From Dinoroseobacter sp013215265 (GTDB lineage Bacteria > Pseudomonadota > Alphaproteobacteria > Rhodobacterales > Rhodobacteraceae), in the NCBI GenBank assembly GCA_963691755.1, contig OY829366.1, positions 3,038,001-3,102,000 of the forward strand: a stretch of DNA of 64,000 bases, in the 5' to 3' direction. Positions 51,612 to 59,903 of the stretch are shown in pieces (position 1 is the first letter of the stretch; every line of letters starts with the position of its first letter). A program made the position numbers and the translations under genes. Under the pieces are notes generated by a model. The model worked only from the letters and a program-made list of their open reading frames with translations, ran no database searches and was not told the origin of the DNA.

Positions 51612-53741
51612 CTAGGCGCGCGCGGCGCGGATCAGATCGAGGATGTCTCGAGCGGCAGACGGAATATTTGTCCCCGGCCCAAAGATTGCCTTCACGCCAG
51701 CCTTTTCCAGAAACGCATAATCCTGATGCGGGATCACACCCCCGCAGATCACGATGATGTCGCCCGCGCCAGCGGCCTCCAACGCGTCTATCAGCTTGGG
51801 GGCCAGCGTTTTATGTCCTGCGGCCTGACTTGAGATCCCGATCACATGAACATCGTTATCGATCGCATCTTGGGCCGCTTCCTCTGGTGTCTGGAACAGC
51901 GGGCCCACATCCACGTCAAAACCGATATCAGCGAACGCGGTCGCGATCACCTTGGCCCCACGATCATGCCCGTCTTGCCCCATCTTGACGACGAGCATTC
52001 GGGGGCGCCGGCCTTCATCATTTGCAAAGCTCTCTACATCACGTTGGATCTGGGCAAAGCCTTCATCGCCTTCATAGGCGGCTCCGTAGACGCCTGCGAG
52101 AGTTTTGACCTCTGCCCTGTGGCGGCCAAATGCATCTTCCATTGCCATGCTGATCTCTCCCACCGTTGCGCGCGCACGCGCGGCTTCCACAGCTGCTTCC
52201 AACAAATTGCCGCCTTCGTTTGCGCGGCGTGTCAGTTCTGCCAGTGCGGCATCGCAGGCCGCACTGTCGCGTTTGCCACGGACGTCACTGAGCCGCGCGA
52301 CCTGCGCGCTGCGCACCTGCATATTGTCAATATCGAGAATGTCGATCTGGTCTTCTTTCTCCAGACGGTACTTGTTGACGCCCACGATCACCTCTTCGCC
52401 GCGATCGATCATGGCCTGCCGTTTGGCAGCACTTTCCTCGATCCGCAGCTTAGGCATGCCGGAGGCGACCGCCTTGGTCATACCGCCCAATTCTTCGACC
52501 TCTTCGATCAGCTCCCAGGCTGCGTTGGCAAGATCAGACGTCAGCTTTTCAACGTAGTAAGACCCAGCCAGGGGATCGACGACCTTGGTCACCCCGGTTT
52601 CTTCCTGCAAAATCAACTGCGTGTTGCGTGCAATCCGCGCTGCGAATTCGGTCGGCAGCGCAATCGCCTCATCAAGCGCATTCGTGTGCAGCGACTGCGT
52701 TCCGCCCAGAACGGCACTCATCGCCTCATAGGCGGTCCGGACCACGTTGTTGTAGGGGTCCTGTTCGGCCAAGGACACGCCTGAGGTCTGGCAATGCGTG
52801 CGCAGCATCATCGATTTGGGGTTCTTTGGTTCGAACTCGGACATGATGCGATGCCACAGCTGACGCGCCGCACGCAGCTTTGCCGCCTCCATGAAGAAGT
52901 TGGTCCCGATGGCGAAGAAGAACGACAGGCGGCCTGCGAATTTATCGACATCCATGCCGCGTTCGAGGGCCGCACGCACGTATTCGCGCCCATCTGCAAG
53001 CGTGAAGGCCAGTTCCTGGACGAGGTTCGCCCCAGCTTCCTGCATGTGGTAGCCGGAGATCGAGATCGAGTTAAACTTGGGCATTTCGTTCGAGGTATAT
53101 TCGATAATGTCGGCAATGATCCGCATCGATGGCTCAGGCGGATAAATATAGGTGTTACGCACCATGAACTCTTTCAGAATATCGTTCTGAATGGTGCCCG
53201 AGAGCGCCGCACGATCAACGCCCTGCTCTTCCCCAGTCACAATGAAATTGGCGAGGATCGGGATCACGGCCCCGTTCATCGTCATCGAGACGCTGACTTT
53301 TTCCAGCGGGATCCCATCGAACAAAATTTTCATATCTTCGACGCTGTCGATGGCCACGCCGGCCTTGCCGACGTCGCCCTCCACCCGGGGGTGATCGCTG
53401 TCATATCCCCGGTGCGTGGCAAGATCGAAGGCCACAGAAACGCCCTGTTGGCCCGCCGCCAGTGCCTTGCGGTAAAACGCGTTTGATTCCTCGGCGGTCG
53501 AGAAGCCCGCATATTGACGGATGGTCCAGGGCCGACCGGCATACATGGTGGCTTTGACGCCACGCGTGAACGGACCGAACCCAGGCATCTCGTTCAGTGC
53601 AGGTAGGTCTTTCACGTCTTCCGCCGTATAGATCGGCTGCACCGGAATGCCCTCCAGGGTCTGCCAGGTCAGATCCTCAAGCGGGCGGCCGCGCAATTCT
53701 TTGGTGGCAAGTTCAGCCCACGCCTGTTTTCCTTTCGTCAT
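51612..53741 (-). CDS. scpA: Methylmalonyl-CoA mutase
   Basis: 709 residues, a single-chain mutase. Substrate barrel: TIRQYAGFSTAEESNAFYRKAL, SVAFDLATHRGYDSDHPRV, SISGYHMQEAGA; the C-terminal B12 domain has KMGQDGHDRGAKVIA (DxHxxG) and GTNIPSAARDIL. Converts (R)-methylmalonyl-CoA to succinyl-CoA with adenosylcobalamin, the last step of propionyl-CoA assimilation by PccAB. Start is the ATG at 53741; the frame reaches 53819 without family support. No MeaB gene is in the window. Confidence 0.96.
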   Translation of the reverse strand: MTKGKQAWAELATKELRGRPLEDLTWQTLEGIPVQPIYTAEDVKDLPALNEMPGFGPFTRGVKATMYAGRPWTIRQYAGFSTAEESNAFYRKALAAGQQGVSVAFDLATHRGYDSDHPRVEGDVGKAGVAIDSVEDMKILFDGIPLEKVSVSMTMNGAVIPILANFIVTGEEQGVDRAALSGTIQNDILKEFMVRNTYIYPPEPSMRIIADIIEYTSNEMPKFNSISISGYHMQEAGANLVQELAFTLADGREYVRAALERGMDVDKFAGRLSFFFAIGTNFFMEAAKLRAARQLWHRIMSEFEPKNPKSMMLRTHCQTSGVSLAEQDPYNNVVRTAYEAMSAVLGGTQSLHTNALDEAIALPTEFAARIARNTQLILQEETGVTKVVDPLAGSYYVEKLTSDLANAAWELIEEVEELGGMTKAVASGMPKLRIEESAAKRQAMIDRGEEVIVGVNKYRLEKEDQIDILDIDNMQVRSAQVARLSDVRGKRDSAACDAALAELTRRANEGGNLLEAAVEAARARATVGEISMAMEDAFGRHRAEVKTLAGVYGAAYEGDEGFAQIQRDVESFANDEGRRPRMLVVKMGQDGHDRGAKVIATAFADIGFDVDVGPLFQTPEEAAQDAIDNDVHVIGISSQAAGHKTLAPKLIDALEAAGAGDIIVICGGVIPHQDYAFLEKAGVKAIFGPGTNIPSAARDILDLIRAARA

Positions 53742-54651
53742 AGTGAAGTCCTCTTCCTGGTCGTACCGAGCCCTCGATGTCTTCCGGGCCCTCGATGTAA
53801 GACGCCAGACCATCTGCACCTGCGCGCAGCCAGGTCAGATCCTCGGCATAATCCAGCCGCATCTTGGCATTCTGTGTTTCGGAAAATGGGAGCCAACGCC
53901 CTGACCCAAACCCCAAACGGGACAGGACCTCTGGCGGTGCACCCTGTTCGTGCAACAGCTTGCGCAGTTCTTCTTGCGGCAGGCTTGAATGATGCCACTC
54001 TCTGGTCGCTTGAAACCTCAGATCCAGCTTTCGGCCAAGCAGAGCGCTGAGTTGTACCTCGGGCAAGCCAATCAGCGCCTCGAAGGGCCACACCACCCGG
54101 TCGGCATCCGGAAAGGCCATAGCCATATCGGAGACGAGATGGGACCATCGCCGTGGTTGGATCGTCATGGCATGAAGCGCCGCCGCATTGGGTGGTGCAT
54201 GTCCTTGCTTGAGGCAGAACGCCAGTACCGATCCCCAATGTCGTTCGTAGCTGCGGATTGCCAGTGCGACCCGTGTCGGATGGGGCTGGAACGCTTCTGC
54301 AACCCGCGACATGCGTGCCCAGGCCTGCGGATAGAGCACACCGGATTTGGCACAATGGGTCAGACCGCCGTTCATGTTTTCTTCTGACACGATGAGCGTA
54401 TGAAACCCCTGCGCTTCCAGTCGCGAAATTTCGATCGCGATCAGACCGCGCGCCCGACGTGCACGCCGATGATCGTCGCGGGTCAGCTTGTCGGGCGCCT
54501 TGATCAGTCCCGTAAACAACCCGCCTCGGGTTTTGCCAGGTCCCCAAAACGCGATCCCATTTGTTTTGAGAACGCCACGATTGGTGTTTAGGAAGCGCTG
54601 CAGCGTTGTGGTGCCCGTACGATGGGCCCCGATATGTAAAATAACGTCCAA
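53713..54651 (-). CDS. Sulfotransferase-like (P-loop) protein
   Basis: 312 residues. MDVILHIGAHRTGTTTLQRFLNTNRGVL holds the PAPS P-loop pattern (HRTGTTTLQRF). Later residues include LVSEENMNGGLT and YEDHW-like motifs less well kept. Could transfer sulfate, or be a family member with another role. It ends 29 bases inside the scpA start region, so the two genes are transcribed together. Confidence 0.72.
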   Translation of the reverse strand: MDVILHIGAHRTGTTTLQRFLNTNRGVLKTNGIAFWGPGKTRGGLFTGLIKAPDKLTRDDHRRARRARGLIAIEISRLEAQGFHTLIVSEENMNGGLTHCAKSGVLYPQAWARMSRVAEAFQPHPTRVALAIRSYERHWGSVLAFCLKQGHAPPNAAALHAMTIQPRRWSHLVSDMAMAFPDADRVVWPFEALIGLPEVQLSALLGRKLDLRFQATREWHHSSLPQEELRKLLHEQGAPPEVLSRLGFGSGRWLPFSETQNAKMRLDYAEDLTWLRAGADGLASYIEGPEDIEGSVRPGRGLHYDERKTGVG

Positions 54652-54820
54652 GACATACCCCCATACCCGGGACCCGCATTGTGCGGTGTCGAACTGGGCT
54701 GAGGATCAGCATGCGCTGCACTCCTTAAATGTGAGTTTCACACACGTGTTCTCAAAAAACATCGCAAGGGACTTCGCATTGCGCAGGCGCACCCCTATAT
54801 CCGATATGACCGGAGGCCCT

Positions 54821-55267
54821 ATGAGATACGTTTTTTCCTTTGTTCTTGTGTCACTACTCGTACTCGTCAGTCCTGTGCTTGCACAGGATTCGGACGCTGA
54901 AGCTGTACCTGAACTGCAGATCTTGCAGGCCGATAGTATCGATTTGAATGATTTTCTTTGGCTCGCGCGCCCTCTGATTGTCTTTGCCGACAGTCCAGCC
55001 GACCCAAGGTTTTCCGAACAACTTGAACTGATCGAGCGACGCCCGACCCCGCTGCTCGAACGCGATGTGGTCGTCATTCTGGACAGTGACCGCAGCTCGG
55101 AGAGCGCTTTGAGGACCCAATTGCGCCCACGCGGCTTCATGCTGGTGATCATGGGCAAGGATGGCGAGGTCGAGCTGCGCAAGCCCGCCCCATGGAACGT
55201 GCGCGAGATTACCCGCACGATCGACAAAATGCCGCTGCGCCAGCAGGAGATCCGCGCGGGCGAGTAA
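54821..55267 (+). CDS. DUF4174 periplasmic protein
   Basis: 148 residues. A signal peptide (MRYVFSFVLVSLLVLVSPVLA) leads into a thioredoxin-like domain: FLWLARPLIVFADSPADPRFSEQLELIERRP, VVVILDSDRSSESALRTQLRPRGFMLVIMGKDGEVELRKPAPW. This is the DUF4174 pattern; no Cys pair. Function unknown. ATG at 54821 after CGGAGG; the longer frame is rejected. Confidence 0.85.
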   Translation: MRYVFSFVLVSLLVLVSPVLAQDSDAEAVPELQILQADSIDLNDFLWLARPLIVFADSPADPRFSEQLELIERRPTPLLERDVVVILDSDRSSESALRTQLRPRGFMLVIMGKDGEVELRKPAPWNVREITRTIDKMPLRQQEIRAGE

Positions 55268-55317
55268 GCTGATATGATGGCGTGACTGCGCATCGAACCT
55301 GCCTTAACGCCGAGGCG

Positions 55318-57318
55318 TTATTCGAACTCCATGATCACGTCGTCGACGGCAAGACTGTCGCCCGCGCCAGCATTAATCTTGGAGACAGTGCCCTTCCTTT
55401 CGGCGCGCAGAATGTTCTCCATCTTCATCGCTTCAATCGTGCAAAGCGCCTGACCTTCCTGAACCTCGTCACCTTCGGCAACATCGACCTTCACAACCAG
55501 ACCCGGCATGGGGCACAGCAACATCTTGGACGTGTCCGGAGGCAGTTTCTCGGGCATCAGCTTTGCCAATTCAGCCTGACGCGGGCTGCGGATCGTAAAC
55601 TTCAGGTCGGCACCGCGTGCACGCAAACGATAGCCACTGGTGATCTTATCGACCTTGAAAGTCAGTCCAGCCCCGTCAACTTCAAACACTGCGAGACTGT
55701 CGCCTGGGGTCCAGTTACTCGAAACGCGGTGGCTGGTCCCATCGTCAAAGCTGACTGTGGATCCTTCGCTGTCAGCTGCGATTGTGACAGCAAAGGTGCT
55801 GTCTTGCAGCTTCACAACCCAATCAGTGCCTACGATGCGCTCATGGTTTCCCAAAGTGCCGGTGATGCGTGCGCGTCGGATTTCGGCCACGCGGTACATA
55901 GCAGATGCGCAGGCCGCGAGTTTCTTCAGCGCCCCCTCGTCCAGCGTGACGCCCTCAAACCCGTCGGGGTATTCTTCCGCGATAAACGCGGTGGTCATGT
56001 CCCCCGAGACAAACTTTGGATGGTCCATAACAGCCGCCACGAAAGGCAGGTTGTGACCGATCCCCTCAACCTCGAAACTGTCGAGCGCATTGCGCATGGT
56101 TTCGATCGCCGCGCCGCGGGTTTCCCCCCACGTGCAAAGCTTGGCGATCATCGGGTCATAATACATGCTGATCTCACCGCCTTCGTAGACGCCTGTGTCA
56201 TTGCGCACGATGCCCTGCCCGAGCGGTCCTTCGACCGGCGGACGGTAGCGTGTCAGGCGTCCTATTGAGGGCAGGAAGTTCCGATAGGGGTCTTCCGCAT
56301 AGAGACGGTTCTCGATTGCCCAGCCATTGATCTTCAGGTCTTCTTGCTTGATCGACAGCGGTTCGCCATTCGCGATGCGGATCATTTGTTCGACCAGATC
56401 GACGCCCGTGATCAGTTCCGTCACCGGATGTTCCACCTGAAGGCGGGTGTTCATTTCCAGAAAGTAGAAGTTGCGGTCACCATCGACGATGAACTCGACC
56501 GTTCCGGCGCTGGCGTAACCCACGGCATGCGCAAGCGCGAGAGACTGTTCTCCCATCGCTTTGCGCGTGGCTTCATCGAGGAAGGGCGACGGTGCTTCTT
56601 CAACAACTTTCTGATTGCGGCGCTGGATGGAACATTCACGTTCGTGCAGATAGACACCATTTCCATGCTGGTCACACAGCACCTGAATTTCGATATGACG
56701 CGGCTGGGTCACGAATTTTTCGATGAAGATGCGGTCATCGCCAAAGCTGTTGGCAGCTTCGTTCTTGGAGGATTGGAAGCCTTCGCGCGCTTCCTCATCG
56801 TTCCAGGCGATGCGCATACCCTTGCCCCCGCCCCCGGCGCTGGCCTTGATCATCACCGGGTAGCCGATGTCGTTTGAAATCTTGACGGCCTCATCCGCGT
56901 CTTCGATCAGGCCCATATACCCGGGCACGGTTGAAACCCCGGCTTCCTGGGCGATTTTCTTGGAAGTGATCTTATCACCCATGCTTTCGATGGCGCCCTT
57001 TGGCGGCCCTATGAAGGCGACGCCGGCAGCATCCAGAGCCTCGGCAAACTTCGCATTCTCAGACAGAAACCCATAACCGGGATGAACCGCCTGGGCGCCA
57101 GACTTTCCGATCGCCTCCATGATCTTGTCGATCACGATGTAGGACTGGTTTGCAGGTGGTGGCCCGATGTGTACCGCCTCGTCTGCCATGTCGACATGCA
57201 GCGCATTCTTGTCCGCGTCAGAATATACCGCGACCGTTTTGATCCCCATTTTCCGCGCCGTCTTTATGACGCGGCAGGCGATCTCACCCCGGTTGGCAAT
57301 CAATATCTTCTCAAACAT
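55318..57318 (-). CDS. pccA: Propionyl-CoA carboxylase biotin-carboxylase/carrier subunit
   Basis: 666 residues. Biotin carboxylase: IANRGEIACRVIKTARKMGIKTVAVYSDAD, KASAGGGGKGMR (ATP-grasp), EFIVDGDRNFYFLEMNTRLQVEHPVTE; a linker (BT) domain; a C-terminal biotinyl domain with the target Lys in EAMKMEN. With PccB it makes (S)-methylmalonyl-CoA from propionyl-CoA. Start is the ATG at 57318; the longer frame adds 29 residues of no support. No TTTGCAAA box lies directly in front. Confidence 0.96.
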   Translation of the reverse strand: MFEKILIANRGEIACRVIKTARKMGIKTVAVYSDADKNALHVDMADEAVHIGPPPANQSYIVIDKIMEAIGKSGAQAVHPGYGFLSENAKFAEALDAAGVAFIGPPKGAIESMGDKITSKKIAQEAGVSTVPGYMGLIEDADEAVKISNDIGYPVMIKASAGGGGKGMRIAWNDEEAREGFQSSKNEAANSFGDDRIFIEKFVTQPRHIEIQVLCDQHGNGVYLHERECSIQRRNQKVVEEAPSPFLDEATRKAMGEQSLALAHAVGYASAGTVEFIVDGDRNFYFLEMNTRLQVEHPVTELITGVDLVEQMIRIANGEPLSIKQEDLKINGWAIENRLYAEDPYRNFLPSIGRLTRYRPPVEGPLGQGIVRNDTGVYEGGEISMYYDPMIAKLCTWGETRGAAIETMRNALDSFEVEGIGHNLPFVAAVMDHPKFVSGDMTTAFIAEEYPDGFEGVTLDEGALKKLAACASAMYRVAEIRRARITGTLGNHERIVGTDWVVKLQDSTFAVTIAADSEGSTVSFDDGTSHRVSSNWTPGDSLAVFEVDGAGLTFKVDKITSGYRLRARGADLKFTIRSPRQAELAKLMPEKLPPDTSKMLLCPMPGLVVKVDVAEGDEVQEGQALCTIEAMKMENILRAERKGTVSKINAGAGDSLAVDDVIMEFE

Positions 57319-57440
57319 CGGTCGTAGTCCTTTAGCAGAAAATGCCCGCACAGCGCGGGGCGCTGGCGGGCAAAAAAGTAAAATCACCCCGCAGGCATAG
57401 CCCACGCGGTGATTGAAATTCAGATTGGCTTATCTGTGAG

Positions 57441-57644
57441 TTATGGTCGGCAGACGCCCGCGTCGTCGCACAGCGCGCCTGCGGCTGCGCCGATTGCTGC
57501 GCCGGTGACAACATTACCGTCCATAATCGCAGCGCCCACCGCGCCAATACCGGCACCAACTGCAGCGCGTTCACCTTCCGGCGAGAGGCACCCTGCGAGA
57601 AGCGCGACAGAGCCCGCTGCGAGAATAAGTTTGATCGATGGCAT
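57441..57644 (-). CDS. Small glycine-zipper lipoprotein
   Basis: 67 residues. Lipobox LLAGC at residues 15-19, then a Gly/Ala-rich glycine zipper (AAVGAGIGAVGAAIMDGNVVTGAAIGAAAGALCDD). Anchored in the membrane as a lipoprotein; role unknown. ATG after AAAAGGAG. Confidence 0.75.
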   Translation of the reverse strand: MPSIKLILAAGSVALLAGCLSPEGERAAVGAGIGAVGAAIMDGNVVTGAAIGAAAGALCDDAGVCRP

Positions 57645-57804
57645 TTATGCTCTCCTTTTTCACCGCTCTGCGCGAACTCTGCCCTTGCTTGGGCCCTCAT
57701 TTCAAGGGGAAACAGAAACACATTCTTGGGAATGGCCGTGCGTTCCAAGTCCTCAATCCCCTTTTGGGCAGCGCGAAACACCCAAATAAGTCCGGTCAAA
57801 CCGA

Positions 57805-58179
57805 TCATGGCGTCCACCCATCCGCGAAAAGCTGGGGGAAGCTTGCCCTCGCGGCACGATAGTCAATCTGGAGAAGCGCTTCGTAGCTCGCGGGATCAAA
57901 CGGGTCTTCGGCGGGCATTACTTCGCGTTCAAAGAGCCACGACAGACGGCCTGCATCTAGGTTCCCACGCTCAAACGGCTCTTCCCCGAATTGATGAAGA
58001 AGTGCTTCCATGAACCCTTCATCGGCCCGCTTGTCAGCCGGCTTGCGATCCGGATGGCGTTTGCGCGCAATCAAAGGTGTCGCCCCCTTGGGGTTCGCAC
58101 GGCGCAGGGTGAACTGGAAGTCGGTGCCGGGAAGACGTCCGGGGAACCCCCGGTGCTTGGTCATATACGGAAGTGCCAT
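57805..58179 (-). CDS. Conserved small protein of unknown function
   Basis: 124 residues, soluble, basic at the N-terminus (YMTKHRGFPGRLPGTDFQFTLRRANPKGATPLIARKRHPDRKPADKRADEG) and acidic later. ATG at 58179 with a strong GGAGGGG; a GTG at 58182 is also in frame. No motif recognised. Confidence 0.55.
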   Translation of the reverse strand: MALPYMTKHRGFPGRLPGTDFQFTLRRANPKGATPLIARKRHPDRKPADKRADEGFMEALLHQFGEEPFERGNLDAGRLSWLFEREVMPAEDPFDPASYEALLQIDYRAARASFPQLFADGWTP

Positions 58180-58212
58180 CACACCCCTCCGACACAGGCG
58201 GGGCGAGACAAG

Positions 58213-58236
58213 CGGGGCGCACTTACGCGCGCCCCG
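58213..58236 (-). terminator. Hairpin after the small lipoprotein gene
   Basis: CGGGGCGC (58213-58220) pairs with GCGCCCCG (58229-58236), loop of 8 bases. It follows the stop of the lipoprotein gene at 58243 on the minus strand; no clear T-run follows. Confidence 0.55.
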
Positions 58237-58242
58237 AAGTTA

Positions 58243-58389
58243 TCAGTTGTACTTGCCCGTGAAGACAGGTTGTGGAGCAACCGGAGCAGGATCGACATAG
58301 ACGATCTCTTCCTCGGGTGCCGAACCGCCACACGCGGCCAAGAAGCCAACCAGCCCGAGGGCTGCGGCGAGTTTAAGGGTGTTCGACAT
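58243..58389 (-). CDS. 48-residue lipoprotein
   Basis: Found by reading the minus strand; too short for routine gene calls. MSNTLKLAAALGLVGFLAAC is a lipoprotein signal peptide (lipobox LAAC, Cys at 20), followed by GGSAPEEEIVYVDPAPVAPQP and TGKYN. Similar small lipoproteins with a Pro/acidic tail are common in Rhodobacteraceae. A terminator-like hairpin follows. Confidence 0.65.
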   Translation of the reverse strand: MSNTLKLAAALGLVGFLAACGGSAPEEEIVYVDPAPVAPQPVFTGKYN

Positions 58390-58541
58390 GTTTCTGTCCT
58401 ACCTATATGACGGCGCGCCTTAGGGCCCCCGGCCCGCGGCGTGCTTCTTGACGAGATACAGATCACCGGAAGGTAATCCACATAAAGAATACCGCACAAG
58501 GTAACGAAAATAAACGATTTATTGAGTTGTCCACAGAATTT

Positions 58542-58549
58542 TTTGCAAA
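58542..58549. promoter_or_regulatory. Single TTTGCAAA box
   Basis: Perfect copy of the PccR half-operator TTTGCAAA, 153 bases upstream of the 48-residue lipoprotein gene that leads towards pccA. Alone it may be chance (8 bp), but it is the only such perfect box between pccA and the pccB promoter. Confidence 0.3.
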
Positions 58550-58570
58550 TCGCTATATATGGGGTCTTCA

Positions 58571-58957
58571 TCAGAAAAACTCCAAGATGCAGCGGTTTTC
58601 ATCGACGGAAAACTCACCAATGAACTGGGTCGCCTCGGGATCAGGGATGCCCCGCACGACATTTCGATCCATCATGACCACGAGAATCTGGTTGATTTGT
58701 TCGCCGGTCGCAGAAATCAACGGCAGAGCGATTGCAGCGCAGACAGCATCGAAATCCGCCTCAACGCTTTCGTAGCTTCTTGCGACGCCGTCGCGTGCAA
58801 TTTCTGGTGTCAGCAATCGGATCACTAGAACCGGTTCCCCTGCGGGCGCTTCCCACAGAATATCCACGGGCGCAAAGGGCTGGCCACTGGGCAAATTCAA
58901 AGGTTCGGCCATAACCGCAACCGGCATTAGAACGATGGCGACCAAACAAAGGCACAA
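58571..58957 (-). CDS. DUF6497-like secreted protein, start uncertain
   Basis: About 128 residues with this start. Hydrophobic N-terminus (LCLCLVAIVLMPVAVMA) as signal peptide; then PSGQPFAPVDILWEAPAGEPVLVIRLLTPEIARD, DAVCAAIALP, and VVMMDRNVVRGIPDPEATQFIGEFSVDENRCILEFF, matching my memory of DUF6497. An ATG at 59104 gives a longer frame, but it would cross a perfect terminator hairpin (58983-59008), so the start must lie near 58957 (TTG) or 58927 (ATG). Confidence 0.55.
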   Translation of the reverse strand: MCLCLVAIVLMPVAVMAEPLNLPSGQPFAPVDILWEAPAGEPVLVIRLLTPEIARDGVARSYESVEADFDAVCAAIALPLISATGEQINQILVVMMDRNVVRGIPDPEATQFIGEFSVDENRCILEFF

Positions 58958-58982
58958 TTTGAAGAAAGCTCTGAAAAGAAGA

Positions 58983-59008
58983 ACGGGTCCGGCCTGAACC
59001 GGACCCGT
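58983..59008 (-). terminator. Terminator of the pccB-ridA-orf131 unit
   Basis: ACGGGTCCGG and CCGGACCCGT form a perfect 10-bp stem (loop CCTGAA), followed on the minus strand by TCTTCTTTT. It ends transcripts from the pccB side and separates them from the pccA side. Confidence 0.8.
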
Positions 59009-59107
59009 GACCAGCGCCCTACCACCTACCAAGCCACGCGTGTTATCGCGTGCTCCTCCCTCGGATGTGTGGTCGCGCCGTGTGCGAATCGCTAATATGT
59101 CCATGTT

Positions 59108-59503
59108 CTAATCCACAGCCTCCCTGCGACGCAATGCCCTTGCGACCGTTCGTGTCTTAGGTGCGCCGCCGAGCCTTGCATGCGCTATCCAGCGTTGACG
59201 CAAATCAGGTTGCGCGAGAAATTCCTCGATTGCGGGCGTCAACCCCCGCGGGAAATTGCAATCCATCCGACCTCCGGCACGAACGTGAAGCTCACTCCCG
59301 GCATCCCGCACTTCAACAACGGGTGAAAACCCCCGGACAGCACGCAACCGCCGCCAAAGATCCTGACGGATCTGCTGCGCCAAGCGCCCCTTTCGAAGTG
59401 GTGGAAACCGAGTTTCGGCCACAATGTCGAAGCGCGCGGGCAGATGTCGAGTGACCGTCACGCTTTCAGCATCGCGTTGAATATGAAAGCTACGTCGGCT
59501 CAC
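59108..59503 (-). CDS. Conserved protein of unknown function (131 residues)
   Basis: 131 residues, basic and soluble: SRRSFHIQRDAESVTVTRHLPARFDIVAETRFPPLRKGRLAQQIRQDLWRRLRAVRGFSPVVEVRD, then GGRMDCNFPRGLTPAIEEFL. The pattern resembles small Rhodobacterales proteins; family not recognised. Its ATG overlaps the ridA stop by 4 bases, so it belongs to the pccB unit. Confidence 0.6.
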   Translation of the reverse strand: MSRRSFHIQRDAESVTVTRHLPARFDIVAETRFPPLRKGRLAQQIRQDLWRRLRAVRGFSPVVEVRDAGSELHVRAGGRMDCNFPRGLTPAIEEFLAQPDLRQRWIAHARLGGAPKTRTVARALRRREAVD

Positions 59504-59889
59504 GGACGGCGTGCCACGCAGTCGATTTCCACCAGCGCACCAACCGCCAAAGCGGTCACGCCAACGGTGGTTCGGGCTGGACGACGGTCTTCGGGGAAGA
59601 AAGTCTGATAAGTGTCGTTGAAAGCGGCGTAATCACGCTCGAACTCTGTCAGATAGGCGCGCATCTGCACAACGTGGGACAGATCGAGTTCCATGCGGTT
59701 CAGAATTAACGCGAGGTTCTGCATCACGCGGATGGTCTGCGCCTCAACACCTTCGGGAAGCGGGGCATCCGGCGCGTCCGGATCGGTTGGCATCTGGCCG
59801 GTCAAGATGACCCATCCGTCCGTTTCAACGGCATGGGAAAACGGGGCCACAGGGCGCGGGCCATCCGAGAAGAGGTGGAATTCAGGCAT
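59500..59889 (-). CDS. ridA: RidA-family deaminase
   Basis: 129 residues. PVAPFSHAVETDGWVILTGQMPTDPD, EAQTIRVMQNLALILNRMELDLSHVVQMRAYLTE, and RPARTTVGVTALAVGALVEIDCVA (the Arg-x-T-V motif of active RidA) are present. Hydrolyses reactive enamine/imine intermediates. Lies 14 bases after pccB. Confidence 0.9.
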   Translation of the reverse strand: MPEFHLFSDGPRPVAPFSHAVETDGWVILTGQMPTDPDAPDAPLPEGVEAQTIRVMQNLALILNRMELDLSHVVQMRAYLTEFERDYAAFNDTYQTFFPEDRRPARTTVGVTALAVGALVEIDCVARRP

Positions 59890-59903
59890 ATCGTGCGCTC
59901 CGC

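Noticed and set aside
55282..56268. 328-codon frame antisense to pccA
   Set aside because: Mirror frame of a high-GC gene; pccA is certain on the other strand, and no motif is visible in the antisense frame.
57645..57817. Small minus-strand frame starting with ATG at 57817 over the 124-residue gene's stop
   Set aside because: It only stays open by running over the lipoprotein gene in another frame, and the initial part shows no family features.
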